Source of the DNA: Mnemiopsis leidyi
Taxonomy: Eukaryota > Ctenophora > Tentaculata > Lobata > Bolinopsidae
Assembly (NCBI GenBank): GCA_000226015.1
Contig: JH154878.1
Location: forward strand, 345,414 to 373,167
Direction of reading: 5' to 3'
DNA length: 27,754 nucleotides
The notes under the pieces are model-generated. The model was not told the DNA's origin. It worked only from the letters and a program-made list of their open reading frames with translations, and searched no databases. This document shows, piece after piece, positions 19,213 to 27,754 of the stretch (position 1 is the stretch's first letter; every line of letters starts with the position of its first letter). The translations under genes were made by a program, and so were the position numbers.

Positions 19213-20936
19213 GTACAATTGAAATTTTGTGTCGTTTCAAATTTTACATTCAAAGTCGAATTTTAAAATTTCACGTTTTTATTCTCTTATTCTTAGGAAT
19301 AGACATCTTACTTAATCCATCGACACTTACCTAAGTCTCTAGGTACAGCCTCGTGTGATCAATGCAATAGCAGCTGACATGATATCTCTTAAATCTTTAA
19401 ATCTTTTAATCAGATGTTACTTGTGTATCTGAAGACTGGAAAAACTTCACTAAAAACGAAGTTCTGGACCTCTCTATCACCATGCCGGAGAAGGAAATAT
19501 ACCTAGTGAGACTGCCTTGCAGCCAGAACCATTGGTTTAAACTGCATTTGTACAAAGACGGGTCTGCTGCAGATAAAACTTCTCATGTGGAATTGAACCA
19601 GCATTATAAGTCGGGGCAAGGGACTATTTTCTGTAACAAAGCAGGCGACCAAGACAAATTTGGCGGAGAAATGACACCATTTCAATCCGGTATTACTCAG
19701 GAGTGTGAAGAGGACGGACTGTATGCTATTATCCAGTAAGCAAACACAGTTTCTAGATTCTAGAATATATATGTTACGGTTTATTTGATAGGTCAGGCTA
19801 TAGTTTCGCACAAAATATAAGTGGTTAAATTTAAAGTGTGTTATTGTATGATATATAAGATTTCATGAGCTTATTCATACCTACAAATTCAATAAATTGA
19901 TATTTTTACAGGGTCGAGAAATCTGAACAATTCGTTGAGTTGAAAAACAAAGAAAGAAGTCTTTTCAAAAAGGAATTCACATCATCTGACGGATATTGCC
20001 TCGAAAAGACGGGTAAAATAAAAACTCAGGTCTGGAATGAAGAAGAAACTCTTTCTCTACAAATAGGTGAACAACAAACTCTAACCTTGACAGCAAATAA
20101 ATTTAAACTGCAGACTATAAACCTCAGAACGTCTTGTCAGAAATAAGTAGACTGGCATGAAATAAGTAGACTAGCATGAAATAATTAGACTAGCATGAAA
20201 TAGTTAGACTAGCATGAAATAGTTAGACTAGCATGAACAATGGCACATAATAAAAACAGAGTGACCTATTAACGGTCAGACATCGTGACCGTTAGAAAAC
20301 TTCGAACTCTATTTCCCCAGGAGCCTGTACAGACCTTCCTGGCACCACCCACCTCTCAACTGAAACAGAGTTCCCTGTTGAGAAGGGACGAGAGGTGACA
20401 GTGCTCTGTAACCATGATTGGTACAGGTTATCTGGTGACACGTCCATCACGTGTCAGACCGGGAGAACTTTCTCTTACACTGAAAAACCTCTCTGTCTGC
20501 TAAGTGAGTTTGTTAAATCTAGGTTTACTTCCTGATTTTTCAAGTGTTTGATGCTGGTTGAGAAACTGTTACGCGAAAAACATTTATTCAATATTTAAAG
20601 CTCAACTAAAATCTTTAAATTCGGCCATTAATTGCGATACTAAACAATGGACCTACATTTCAGACCTAGAGTTGACCTGTAAAACAGTGTATTATGTGAA
20701 ACAAGGGAGATCTGTGACACTGGAGGCAGTTCTGAGTAAAGCAACAACTTGGGAACAAGAGATCTGGCAGACAGGCACAGGAGTTGGACCAATCACAGAA
20801 CCTGGCAGTGTGGTCAAAAGTCAGACAGCTGAACACGAGACGAGAAAGTTGGAAAGTTCGGGAGTGTATGAGTACACTGCGACTTTACTTAAACAGGGAC
20901 CTTCTGTGTCTTGTAAAGGGAATCTTCTTGTTTATA
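19151..20936 (+). CDS. Receptor-array unit 4: divergent D1 split over two exons, CCP exon, Ig-like exon
   Basis: Exons read: leader 19151-19208 (phase 1 end, weak GTTGGT donor); 19414-19735 (VTCVSEDWKNF start, phase 2 end at GTAAGC); 19912-20146; CCP exon 20321-20503 (ACTDLPG start, HDWYRLSGD motif, phase 1 both ends); Ig-like exon 20664-20936 (SGVYEY, SCKGNLLVY). The second half of D1 (VWNEEETLSLQIG, LTLTANKF, LRTSC) aligns by pattern with units 1-3 but is highly diverged, whereas the Ig-like exon stays close to unit 1. The third exon reaches an in-frame TAA at 20144, inside a 19-bp minisatellite, with no phase-matched donor at its end. Two earlier phase-1 GT sites (GGTAAAA and GGTGAAC) could bypass it but would cut D1. 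So this may be a truncated secreted protein, a pseudogene, or a gene with an unusual splice. Downstream exons were not found. Confidence 0.6.
20141..20235. repeat. 19-bp minisatellite, 5 units
   Basis: Five units of AAATAAGTAGACTAGCATG with small changes, beginning exactly where the unit 4 D1 reading frame ends. Each early unit contains a GTAGAC donor-like site and in-frame stops, so the repeat may have destroyed or replaced the exon's splice donor. Confidence 0.92.
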
Positions 20937-21228
20937 GTAAGTAGATTAAAAAACGTTGCGTTTAATGATGAATTTTAGTTCTGAATTCTCATACTTTTAT
21001 CGTTATCCAATATGCGCAAAATAGGACTGTTAAAACAGAAGGGACGTTTTAGAGTCCGAAATTTGCGCACAACTCGTTTATGAAAACTTATCGATTAAAC
21101 AATTACAAATTATCATTAATTCAATTGAACAATTATAAGTTATAACTAATCAATTTTGAAACAAATTAAAAATGATTTCTCATTACTTATAAACTATTCA
21201 TAAGTAAAACTATCGTCTGAACACTTAC

Positions 21229-22486
21229 TGATGTGGTCGATAGCGCCAGCACAAAACTGCCCGTAAAACTTCTTAGCTCCAAGTCGTCTCAAGTCGTCAA
21301 TAGTGAAGGGCCAGAGATGGAGGATGTTATTGCGGGTAGCGGACATTCTCTTCTCTATCACGTGACTCTCCCCTCCTGTACAGGTCACGTGTCAGCCATG
21401 TGAATTGGTCACGTGTAAGTCTTGTGAATTTGTAACGTGTGAGTCGTGTTTAAGTGACTTAGTTCACGACTAGCTAGTGATTATTGGAATTGCTGCAACT
21501 ATGGCGGTCGAGAAAGATTCTTTCAGTTTAAAGCTATCAAACTTTTGAATATTCTATTGTTGCTTAGATCCTTTCCCAGTAATAGACATCTTCATTATTT
21601 CAAGAGTTTTAAATGATAACTTTTCTGTATACAATTGCATCATCTAAATAGTTCAGGAAACTTCTCTGTATATAATTGCATAATATCACATTACCTTATT
21701 GTATTATGACTAACACCCACACCATCTCAGATTGCTCCAACAATATCAACACAACTTACCCAAAAAAGCACACTCAATAGCCATCCTCAGTCCAATCGGC
21801 CCAGCCCCGATAACCAGCATCCTCTTCCCCTCACATATGACATTCTTATTGTAAACTGGGTGGTTCACTCGCTCATCAAGGATCTTCCATATAGACTGTG
21901 CTCGCCATGATTTTATTGCTTGTTTGAAACGATGGTATAACTTTATGGAAGAGGTACTTTCGTCAGTACCGCATACTTGTGATACCTGGAATTTTGTTTG
22001 TAACTTGTGGAATTGTTTATAGCATGGAATTGTTTATAGCGTTCAACTTTTTATGATTGAATTTTTCTAGTATTATATTGTTTTAGGCTTGAAAAGGGTG
22101 TCATAACTAAAATTTAATAGCTTGACACTGTTTATATCACGAAATTTCTAATGATTGATTTTTTTTAGATTGTTTATAGCACAAAATTTTTTACCAGATT
22201 TAATAATTGGTCTGTCTTTTATCAGCATGATATTTGATCAAAGTTTTATGATGAAGCTGTTTTAACAGATAAATTAATACTTAATTAATTATTATTCCCT
22301 GTCTCATTTGTCCACCCTAAACTATGAAATAATCTTTTTTAGTTAAATCATAAGCATAAGTGCAACAGATAAATACCGGAAAACACTTACGTGATCTTTC
22401 AATCCATTAAAGTACTCAAAAACTTCCTCTTGAGTTTTAGCAGCGACAAACGCATCAAAGAGCTGCTCGTGAGTTAGGTTGACCAT
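21229..22486 (-). CDS. MICAL: MICAL-family flavoprotein monooxygenase, first three coding exons
   Basis: MICAL proteins are FAD/NADPH monooxygenases that oxidise actin methionines and disassemble filaments. Exon 1 (22486-22391, starting [13 protein letters not shown]) ends in phase 0 at GTAAGT. Exon 2 (21985-21760) gives the MICAL N-terminal helix ([15 protein letters not shown]) and the FAD-binding Rossmann motif IGAGPIGLR. Exon 3 (21375-21229) contains [24 protein letters not shown] and GAIDHIS, near-invariant in MICALs, and ends in phase 1 at GTAAGT. The remainder (rest of the monooxygenase, calponin-homology, LIM and C-terminal domains) is not seen anywhere to the left, where the opposite-strand receptor array lies. 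Either intron 3 spans the array and leaves the window, or the gene is truncated. The GAGPIG sequence has Ile where animal MICALs commonly have Cys. Confidence 0.9.
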
Positions 22487-23459
22487 TCAGTGCTGGGTTC
22501 ATCTGATCAGCTGATAGGGAATGTCACATTCTGATACCATACTTCTATCTGGAAGTGGTAATGAGAAATAGTGTAAGTAAACTTAGTGCAGAAATAATAC
22601 TGGAGAATATTTGGGTCAGAAAGTTCAACGTATTGAAATTACGATTTACAATATTGCATCAACCGTGTATTACTTAACGTACTTGTCTGCTCATTGTGCA
22701 AAAAGTTCAATTAATAACTTAATAACAACAACATTTTCCTCTGGAGAATAAATTAAATGCTTGAAGGTTCAGTTAACATGAGCCAGCTGATATCAATAAA
22801 TTAGAAAAGTTTCAGTTGATTATAGAACCAAAACATTTGCGACAGCCCAAATTAATTTGCAGCATGACAAATCCACGTGACAAATCCACCATAAGAATTG
22901 AGTTAGAAAAAGCCACGTGAGCAAAAAATAACGAGATTTTAAGCTTCTAACCTACATCATTATACTATGGAGATATGGAGAATTATGTACACACTTAGCA
23001 TACTTTGAAAATGACATGGCAAAGGACATAACATCATGGAATTATCGCTGTGCAGATGGCATCTTACGATTTAATTTTAGCACATTCATAAACAACTCAT
23101 CCAAATGATATGTTGCTCCGTCCTTGAATTAACAACACCAAACATTAGATCAGCAAGCTAGTGATCATGATAGTTGTACATAGTAAAACGGTAAGACAGG
23201 TCGATGATATAATACAATGTACAGTAATCGAATCGAAGGAATAGTTTTCTGTCGATATTGCTACTCACAAATATGAAATGTATCACACAAAACTTATCAT
23301 GGTCTGGTCCTAGATATGACAGATAATGTGGTAGGTGCAGTTATCATGTGTTAGGGTCATTTAAGATAATCAGGACAAACTCAAATTTCATTTTGTCAAT
23401 AAATTACCCTTAAAAATAAATACACTAAAAAATTCAGGTTAAAAACTTGTCTAAGATAT
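22487..23459. other. Intergenic spacer between MICAL start and WDR74 end
   Basis: AT-rich with no recognisable coding sequence. It should hold the MICAL promoter and the WDR74 3' end. No feature stronger than isolated CACGTG-like motifs (near 22875 and 22913) was seen. Confidence 0.55.
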
Positions 23460-24434
23460 TCATTCCACCTTCCTCCGTTTTCCAGTCTCTTCAAGCTGAT
23501 CCCAAATATCAACTTCATCCTCCTTACTCTCCTTAATCTTCTCACTTGTAAAGACCACACAGTTCAGCTTGTTCTTTAGATAGAACTTATGTTCGACCTC
23601 CCTAGTTAGTGTGTTGTGTATCCGAAGATGCCTATCCAGCCCAACACTTGCCAAATACGGCTCACTGTGGTGTAGTGCCAACGAACGCACACTCCCGGCA
23701 GCACCTCTAAACTTGTTTACTTCCTTTAGATTTCTGAGATCAAGCCGACCTATGTCGCCTTTACTGTTTCCGAGATAGCATTGAGTGTTGTTGGAAATAA
23801 GTGATATGATAGGAAGCTCCTCCCACGATTTGTCAACAATTGGTCTTCGTTTAACACGGATGTCATACTGCCTGTATTGATGATAGTGGGTTCCAACACA
23901 TAAAATGTTGCTGTCATTAGGTGGTGAGGAGATCGATTTTATCCAGACTGGAACTCTAATGTCCAGTTCATCCCGAGGAACGTTTTTGGAGGTGAAAACA
24001 GACTTCTGAGTTTCTAAATCCCAAACTTTTAACTCGTTCTCCTTGCCACCACTTACTATCTTACCATCACTCAATTTTACACAGCTTTCAACGTTTTCCC
24101 CGATTTTGAACTTTTCAGCCACCTCTTCGTCCTTCCAAACATGAACCTGGCCATTCTTAGCCACAGTCAATAGCTGATCCCCAATATCAAAAGCAGTCAT
24201 CAAATCCCCCTCCATCTCAAACTGATTAACATAAATATTTTGGGCCATGTCAAAAACATTGACAAGACCTGACTTAAGGGTACAATACAACTCTTGGCCG
24301 TTTTCTGAAGAAGTTAGGGAGACGATTTCGTTCTTTTTGGATATCTCATCATAAGTGACTACAGTGTTTTGTTCTGATTTGAGGCAGACGCCTCGCAGTG
24401 AACCAAGATCAGTAGCAACCCACAGATTATTCAT
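23460..24434 (-). CDS. WDR74: WDR74 homologue, WD-repeat 60S ribosome biogenesis factor
   Basis: A single uninterrupted exon of 324 residues. WDR74 (yeast Nsa1) is a nucleolar beta-propeller acting in pre-60S maturation with the AAA ATPase NVL. Recognition rests on the N-terminal LWVATDLGSLRGV (residues 4-16), the signature SGGKENELKVWDL (128-140), then KNVPRDELDIRVPVW (150-164), and the late AGSVRSLALH and ASVGLDRHLRIH blades (246-273) and KLNCVVF (289-295). A basic tail (KRRK, 319-322) follows the DIWDQLEE motif also seen at the end of WDR74. The length is slightly shorter than the vertebrate protein, mainly in the C-terminal lysine-rich extension. The start is the first ATG and matches the family N-terminus. 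Confidence 0.93.
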   Translation of the reverse strand: MNNLWVATDLGSLRGVCLKSEQNTVVTYDEISKKNEIVSLTSSENGQELYCTLKSGLVNVFDMAQNIYVNQFEMEGDLMTAFDIGDQLLTVAKNGQVHVWKDEEVAEKFKIGENVESCVKLSDGKIVSGGKENELKVWDLETQKSVFTSKNVPRDELDIRVPVWIKSISSPPNDSNILCVGTHYHQYRQYDIRVKRRPIVDKSWEELPIISLISNNTQCYLGNSKGDIGRLDLRNLKEVNKFRGAAGSVRSLALHHSEPYLASVGLDRHLRIHNTLTREVEHKFYLKNKLNCVVFTSEKIKESKEDEVDIWDQLEETGKRRKVE

Positions 24435-24699
24435 TTTTACCTATAACGGTGTCATTTGAATATAAAATCTAATAATATAATATATTGTAAAATATGATGA
24501 TGTACACAAATTACTTACACTGTAACAACTATATAGGTGTGAGATTTATCATCAGTTTAATTACTTTAAAAGTTGGGAATGGTAACTGATGTAATTAAGC
24601 TAAGTACACAAATATTGCGAATGTCCCCCAAAATAAAGACTTAGGGCTCAATTCAATGTTTAGAAAGCAATCTTATCTAAACTTATAAACACTAGTCAT
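24435..24699. other. Short intergenic spacer
   Basis: 265 bp between two minus-strand genes, AT-rich, presumably the WDR74 promoter and the 3' UTR of the neighbour. Nothing specific was seen. Confidence 0.5.
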
Positions 24700-26094
24700 T
24701 CATTTCTTACTTTTGTCATTTTTCTGTGCATAAAGCTTTGTAGTTGCATCAACAAACTCAGATTGAAATACAGCAAAAGTCTCTGGGTCACAAAGGTCTA
24801 AGAAATATGGGGAGTCCCCAACAGGAAACCGCATGGACATTTTTAATCCACTACCAGCTTTAATGTGCTGTTCAAAGACACTTGAGCTATATGAGAAATC
24901 ATCTGAAAAATCGCAAACTGAGCTGACAACTTTATTTAAATCAAACATTGCTTCTAACCCAACAACAAATGCACCAATCGGGTCACTGCCGGAGCCATTT
25001 GCAGTTCCCTCAGGGTATTTAAATTCAACTGTTTCTGGACAAACATCTTTAAACTTAGCGTGGTATGCTTCAGGATTTGTTGTTACCTTTTTAAAATCAG
25101 ATATAGCAGTCAGTAAAATAGGATGGGCCTCGCTTAAATCAATTTTGGACTGAAGGTCTTCCAAAGGGTCAATTGAGCTCTCCATTGTCTCCTTTAATTT
25201 CTCGTTTTTTTCTATCCTTTCTTGATTGTTTGCTTTTTCCCTGAGCATCTTATTTCTTTTTTTTCGTTGTTTCCTTGATAAATGCTTTCTTTTCAGTGGT
25301 ACTTCTGTGGAAGGAATTACTTGTAATTGGCTTCCCATCTCATCCTTTCTACCTTTATTCAATTGATAAAAATAGTCAGCTTCAGCAACCTTCCTTGATT
25401 CTTCTTGACGTCTTTTATCGTTTTCTTTTGATGACTCACAAAACTTTGGCCCGAGAGCATGCCTTATTGTTTTTACCCCATAAGTATGATAAATACGTTT
25501 TTTTCTGTAGCCATATCGTTGACAAATGTTTAGTGGATTTATGAACTTCACAAATAACCGGGTGATCTCATCAGTACTCAGCTTAGGTATTTTTCCATGA
25601 ACAATACTCCATTCATTCCTAAACATAAGATCACTTGCAAACCAGGGGACAAGATATTCTTCAGGGGAATTTTTAAATCTTTCCCTACCATATGTGATAG
25701 TCAATTTCCAATAAGATTTTATTTGCTCTTCAAGTTCTGCAAATTCTGCTCTTTCTACAGAACAGCGAACAGAGCGTAATGTTCGCTTTAAAAGCCTGGT
25801 GATATTTTGGGAAATGCTAGCATCATCAGCTTTGACCTTTAAAGACTTAATCCATGCATCATATTCTTGAAGAATCATGTAACTATTGTACTTAGTGGCA
25901 TACTTGGTAATTTTGTTAAAGTTGCAGTCACTTTTTAACTGCTCTAAACAAGTGATAGTTACCCCATATGTCTGAGAATTAATTAATCCTTCTGACCACC
26001 TGTAGTTACTAAGGGCTGCTTCGTCTGTATCCAATTGAGAATTTGATGGCAGATCTTTGACATCTTCATAAAAAGAAGGGCCAGGATCATCCAT
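24700..26094 (-). CDS. Unrecognised single-exon protein, 464 residues, basic nuclear-type motif
   Basis: One long open frame without introns, starting at the first ATG (MDDPGPSFYED). No family was recognised. Visible features: an acidic N-terminus; a mostly helical 40-215 region with several Tyr/Trp-rich stretches (YRWSEGLI, SYWKLTITYGRERF, LVPWFASDLMFRNEWS); a lysine/arginine cluster at 267-287 (LKRKHLSRKQRKKRNKMLRE) that looks like a nuclear localisation signal within a charged helix or coiled coil (225-305); and a C-terminal 320-455 region that may be a separate domain (LDLCDPETFAVFQ). No signal peptide or membrane segment. Just upstream, TTTTTGCAG on the coding strand suggests a spliced 5' UTR. 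It could be a lineage-specific host gene or a domesticated mobile-element protein; no catalytic motif supports the latter. Confidence 0.8.
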   Translation of the reverse strand: MDDPGPSFYEDVKDLPSNSQLDTDEAALSNYRWSEGLINSQTYGVTITCLEQLKSDCNFNKITKYATKYNSYMILQEYDAWIKSLKVKADDASISQNITRLLKRTLRSVRCSVERAEFAELEEQIKSYWKLTITYGRERFKNSPEEYLVPWFASDLMFRNEWSIVHGKIPKLSTDEITRLFVKFINPLNICQRYGYRKKRIYHTYGVKTIRHALGPKFCESSKENDKRRQEESRKVAEADYFYQLNKGRKDEMGSQLQVIPSTEVPLKRKHLSRKQRKKRNKMLREKANNQERIEKNEKLKETMESSIDPLEDLQSKIDLSEAHPILLTAISDFKKVTTNPEAYHAKFKDVCPETVEFKYPEGTANGSGSDPIGAFVVGLEAMFDLNKVVSSVCDFSDDFSYSSSVFEQHIKAGSGLKMSMRFPVGDSPYFLDLCDPETFAVFQSEFVDATTKLYAQKNDKSKK

Positions 26095-26456
26095 GAATGT
26101 TCTTTAAAAACTGCAAAAAGATCAGAAAGATGAGATAAAATACTTAAACCAAAAATAGAGCAGCAATTAAAAATACAAGTTGCTGGTTTGCCAGCAGATT
26201 TTGTAAATATGGTACCAACTAATTGTATTATTCAATGTTGAAATTTATTGATTGCTGTTTATTAACAGTGGGTACACATTTACTTTTGACCTAATTAACT
26301 TTCCTTAAACAGGGAATGAGTAATTTCACACCTATACACAATCCCTTTGGCGAGCAAACTTTAAGTGTCAAACTAAGGATTTATTTCATTATTTAGTACA
26401 ATTATCAATAAAACCAGGATTAAAGACAACTGTGTATCAAAGAAAACTGTTAAATC
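26095..26456. other. Spacer with AIG1-like 3' end
   Basis: Holds the 3' UTR of the AIG1-like gene on the minus strand and the 5' region of the 464-residue gene. No other feature was recognised. Confidence 0.5.
26380..26385 (-). terminator. Polyadenylation signal AATAAA
   Basis: A minus-strand AATAAA lies about 70 bases after the AIG1-like stop codon, a normal distance for a short 3' UTR. Confidence 0.55.
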
Positions 26457-27176
26457 TTATTCTGTCTTTCTAACTTTAACATTCTTGGCTTTGTCCTGTA
26501 CAAGATCAGGCTGCTTACTCCCATGGATAGCATGGTGCAGCCCATTTTGTATGCAGTAAAAAGCCAGCAAAAAGCTCATGATTCCACAAATGAAAATTTC
26601 TTTTTTCCAGGGCTTTGTTAGCTTGTAAAAAAGTGGGTATACCCATATGCCAGTAGCATAACGAATGTAGTAGAGCCATGTCACATAGCCTACAGCATAC
26701 ATCATACAAACAGCAAGGCCTTTATTGAAAGAGAGGTACTGATGGTCATAGATGAGAAGCTCCAATAAAGCAAAAATTGCAAGTGTTGTGTGCATCATAT
26801 GGCCATATGTTTGAGGAATTACTTCATCCATTTGAGCAGGCCATATAAGATCTCTGTTGTAGAAAAACAGTCCCCAAAATGCTGCAACTACGAGTAGTGC
26901 TGCAGGACAGACCACAGCTCCAAACATACCATCTAGAAAGGACTTGATCTTCTTATTAACTGAACAAGGCAGCAAATGGCAAACGAATTCTTGCAAAGCC
27001 GCTCCAATAAAGTACCAACAGTTCAGCATACAAGTTAGAAAAGTTAATGTTTTCCAGCGTCCAGCATATGTCTTGTAATTTGGATGTTTGATATCCCATA
27101 TAGACCCATACAGCATAAAATATGTGTGATACACAGCAAGTGAAAGACGAAGAAAACCATGCATAGTTGTAGACAT
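26457..27176 (-). CDS. AIG1: AIG1/ADTRP-family multi-pass membrane hydrolase
   Basis: About 239 residues from the ATG at 27176 (MSTTMHGFLRLS). The family comprises membrane threonine hydrolases that cleave fatty-acid esters of hydroxy fatty acids (FAHFAs). Conserved family motifs are visible: TYAGRWKTLTFLT (the second Thr of KTLTF aligns with the catalytic Thr of human AIG1), an FWGLFFYNRDLIWP segment, GHMMHTTLAI containing the catalytic His, DHQY, and TGIWVYPLF. About six hydrophobic segments are apparent. The frame stays open upstream to 27194, but that first codon is TTG and a TTGCAG acceptor-like site falls there, so the ATG at 27176 is preferred, probably after a spliced 5' UTR. AIG1 and ADTRP cannot be told apart here; the symbol denotes the family. 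Confidence 0.9.
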   Translation of the reverse strand: MSTTMHGFLRLSLAVYHTYFMLYGSIWDIKHPNYKTYAGRWKTLTFLTCMLNCWYFIGAALQEFVCHLLPCSVNKKIKSFLDGMFGAVVCPAALLVVAAFWGLFFYNRDLIWPAQMDEVIPQTYGHMMHTTLAIFALLELLIYDHQYLSFNKGLAVCMMYAVGYVTWLYYIRYATGIWVYPLFYKLTKPWKKEIFICGIMSFLLAFYCIQNGLHHAIHGSKQPDLVQDKAKNVKVRKTE

Positions 27177-27320
27177 CACAAAAAGGACCTGCAATTAATT
27201 ATTTTGTATTTATTATGGAATAAAATATGTGTGATACACAGCAAGTGAAAGACGAAGAAAACCATGTATAGTTTTAGACATCACAAAAAGGACCTACAAT
27301 TAATTATTTTGTATTTATTA
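27116..27320. repeat. Tandem duplication of the AIG1-like 5' end (100-bp copies, 105-bp period)
   Basis: Positions 27116-27215 and 27221-27320 match with three substitutions. The coding-side copy (27116-27215) holds the acceptor-like site and the first ~20 codons of the AIG1-like gene. The upstream copy repeats an acceptor-like TTGTAG and an ATG followed by similar codons (MSKTIHGFLRLS), but runs into stops at the copy boundary. It is a decoy start and exon fragment. Confidence 0.93.
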
Positions 27321-27424
27321 CACATATACAGGAAAAGACAAATTTTTTTTCAGGAAAAGACAAATTTTATTTACAGCATTTAATAATCAAATAATACATA
27401 TTTTATTCACCACACTTGGTAGAA

Positions 27425-27560
27425 TATAAAAAATTATGGGTAGCGCGGGTTGGCCCAGCATAGTGCGCGCAGTTGAAGTGTTGCGCGGCACGCGCGCCTG
27501 TCCACTGCATAAATGCAAAAGCATGCATATGGGGCAGGTGCACGCTCGCGCGGCACAACA
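27425..27560. promoter_or_regulatory. CpG-rich segment upstream of AIG1-like gene
   Basis: A sharp local rise in CpG (GCGCGC, TGCGCGGC, CTCGCGCGGC) in otherwise AT-rich DNA, with an imperfect dyad centred near the AAATGCAAAAGCATGCAT stretch at about 27510. It may be a promoter-type CpG island or a small GC-rich foldback element. The 64-codon minus-strand open frame across it (27387-27581) has no recognisable product. Confidence 0.4.
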
Positions 27561-27754
27561 AAGGACACACACTATACTCATTGAAAAAAGTAAAATCTAT
27601 TGAGTCATCTTAATTATTTTAGAATATTTTCCGGAAAAATTCCCATATCATGCTTGAGCATTACGAGTTATTTCACATATTCAATATTAAATTCTTACGA
27701 GTTTATGTAAAAGGTATTATGGAACTATTGCTAATTGCCGTCATGATTAGATAT

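Noticed and set aside
19503..19811. Minus-strand 102-residue open frame
   Set aside because: Antisense shadow of the unit 4 D1 exon, which has good splice sites and family pattern on the plus strand.
1..27754. tRNA, rRNA and CRISPR features
   Set aside because: No tRNA cloverleaf with B-box and acceptor stem, no rRNA sequence and no regularly spaced repeat-spacer array was recognised. The 1022-1188 cloverleaf lacks tRNA signals.

Overview
The window is animal (metazoan) nuclear DNA. It is AT-rich, with spliced genes that have GTAAGT-type donors, two 5'-truncated LINE tails, fold-back/MITE-like elements and many minisatellites. Three minus-strand genes belong to families found across animals: MICAL (5' end only), WDR74 and AIG1/ADTRP. 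The phylum cannot be fixed from sequence alone. An invertebrate is most likely, because the central gene array combines a lineage-specific extracellular domain with CCP and Ig-like domains.

Layout: 1-7.8 kb holds no convincing host gene. It contains an 11-bp minisatellite (413-712), a remarkable nested hairpin element (1022-1188), a related palindrome cluster (2197-2280), several short tandem repeats and a LINE 3' end (5490-5920). 7.8-20.9 kb is a plus-strand tandem array of paralogous cell-surface or secreted receptor-like genes. The repeating exon plan is a leader exon, an exon with a novel ~165-residue beta-rich domain (called D1 here) plus a four-cysteine CCP/sushi module, then an exon with a ~90-residue Ig-like domain. 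The domain exons are joined in phase 1. Units start at 7830, 10333, 14186 and 19151, and an orphan duplicated leader exon lies at 17508 beside an assembly gap. Unit 3 has lost its CCP and is probably broken; unit 4 is very divergent in D1. A LINE tail lies in an intron of unit 2. A large fold-back minisatellite (17581-17940) and a TIR element (17981-18430) separate two ~750-bp direct repeats that each carry a leader exon.

21.2-27.2 kb is a minus-strand block: MICAL exons 1-3 (22486 to 21229), WDR74 (24434 to 23460), an unrecognised single-exon 464-residue protein (26094 to 24700) and an AIG1-like hydrolase (27176 to 26457) whose 5' end is partly duplicated upstream.

The most interesting system is the receptor array. 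Two units (1 and 3) differ at 36 amino-acid-changing codons but only 6 silent ones over 171 D1 codons, while their Ig exons are much closer. That pattern, with pseudogenisation, an orphan leader and turnover repeats, is what a diversifying recognition-gene cluster would look like. Function, ligand and membrane anchoring are not shown by the sequence.
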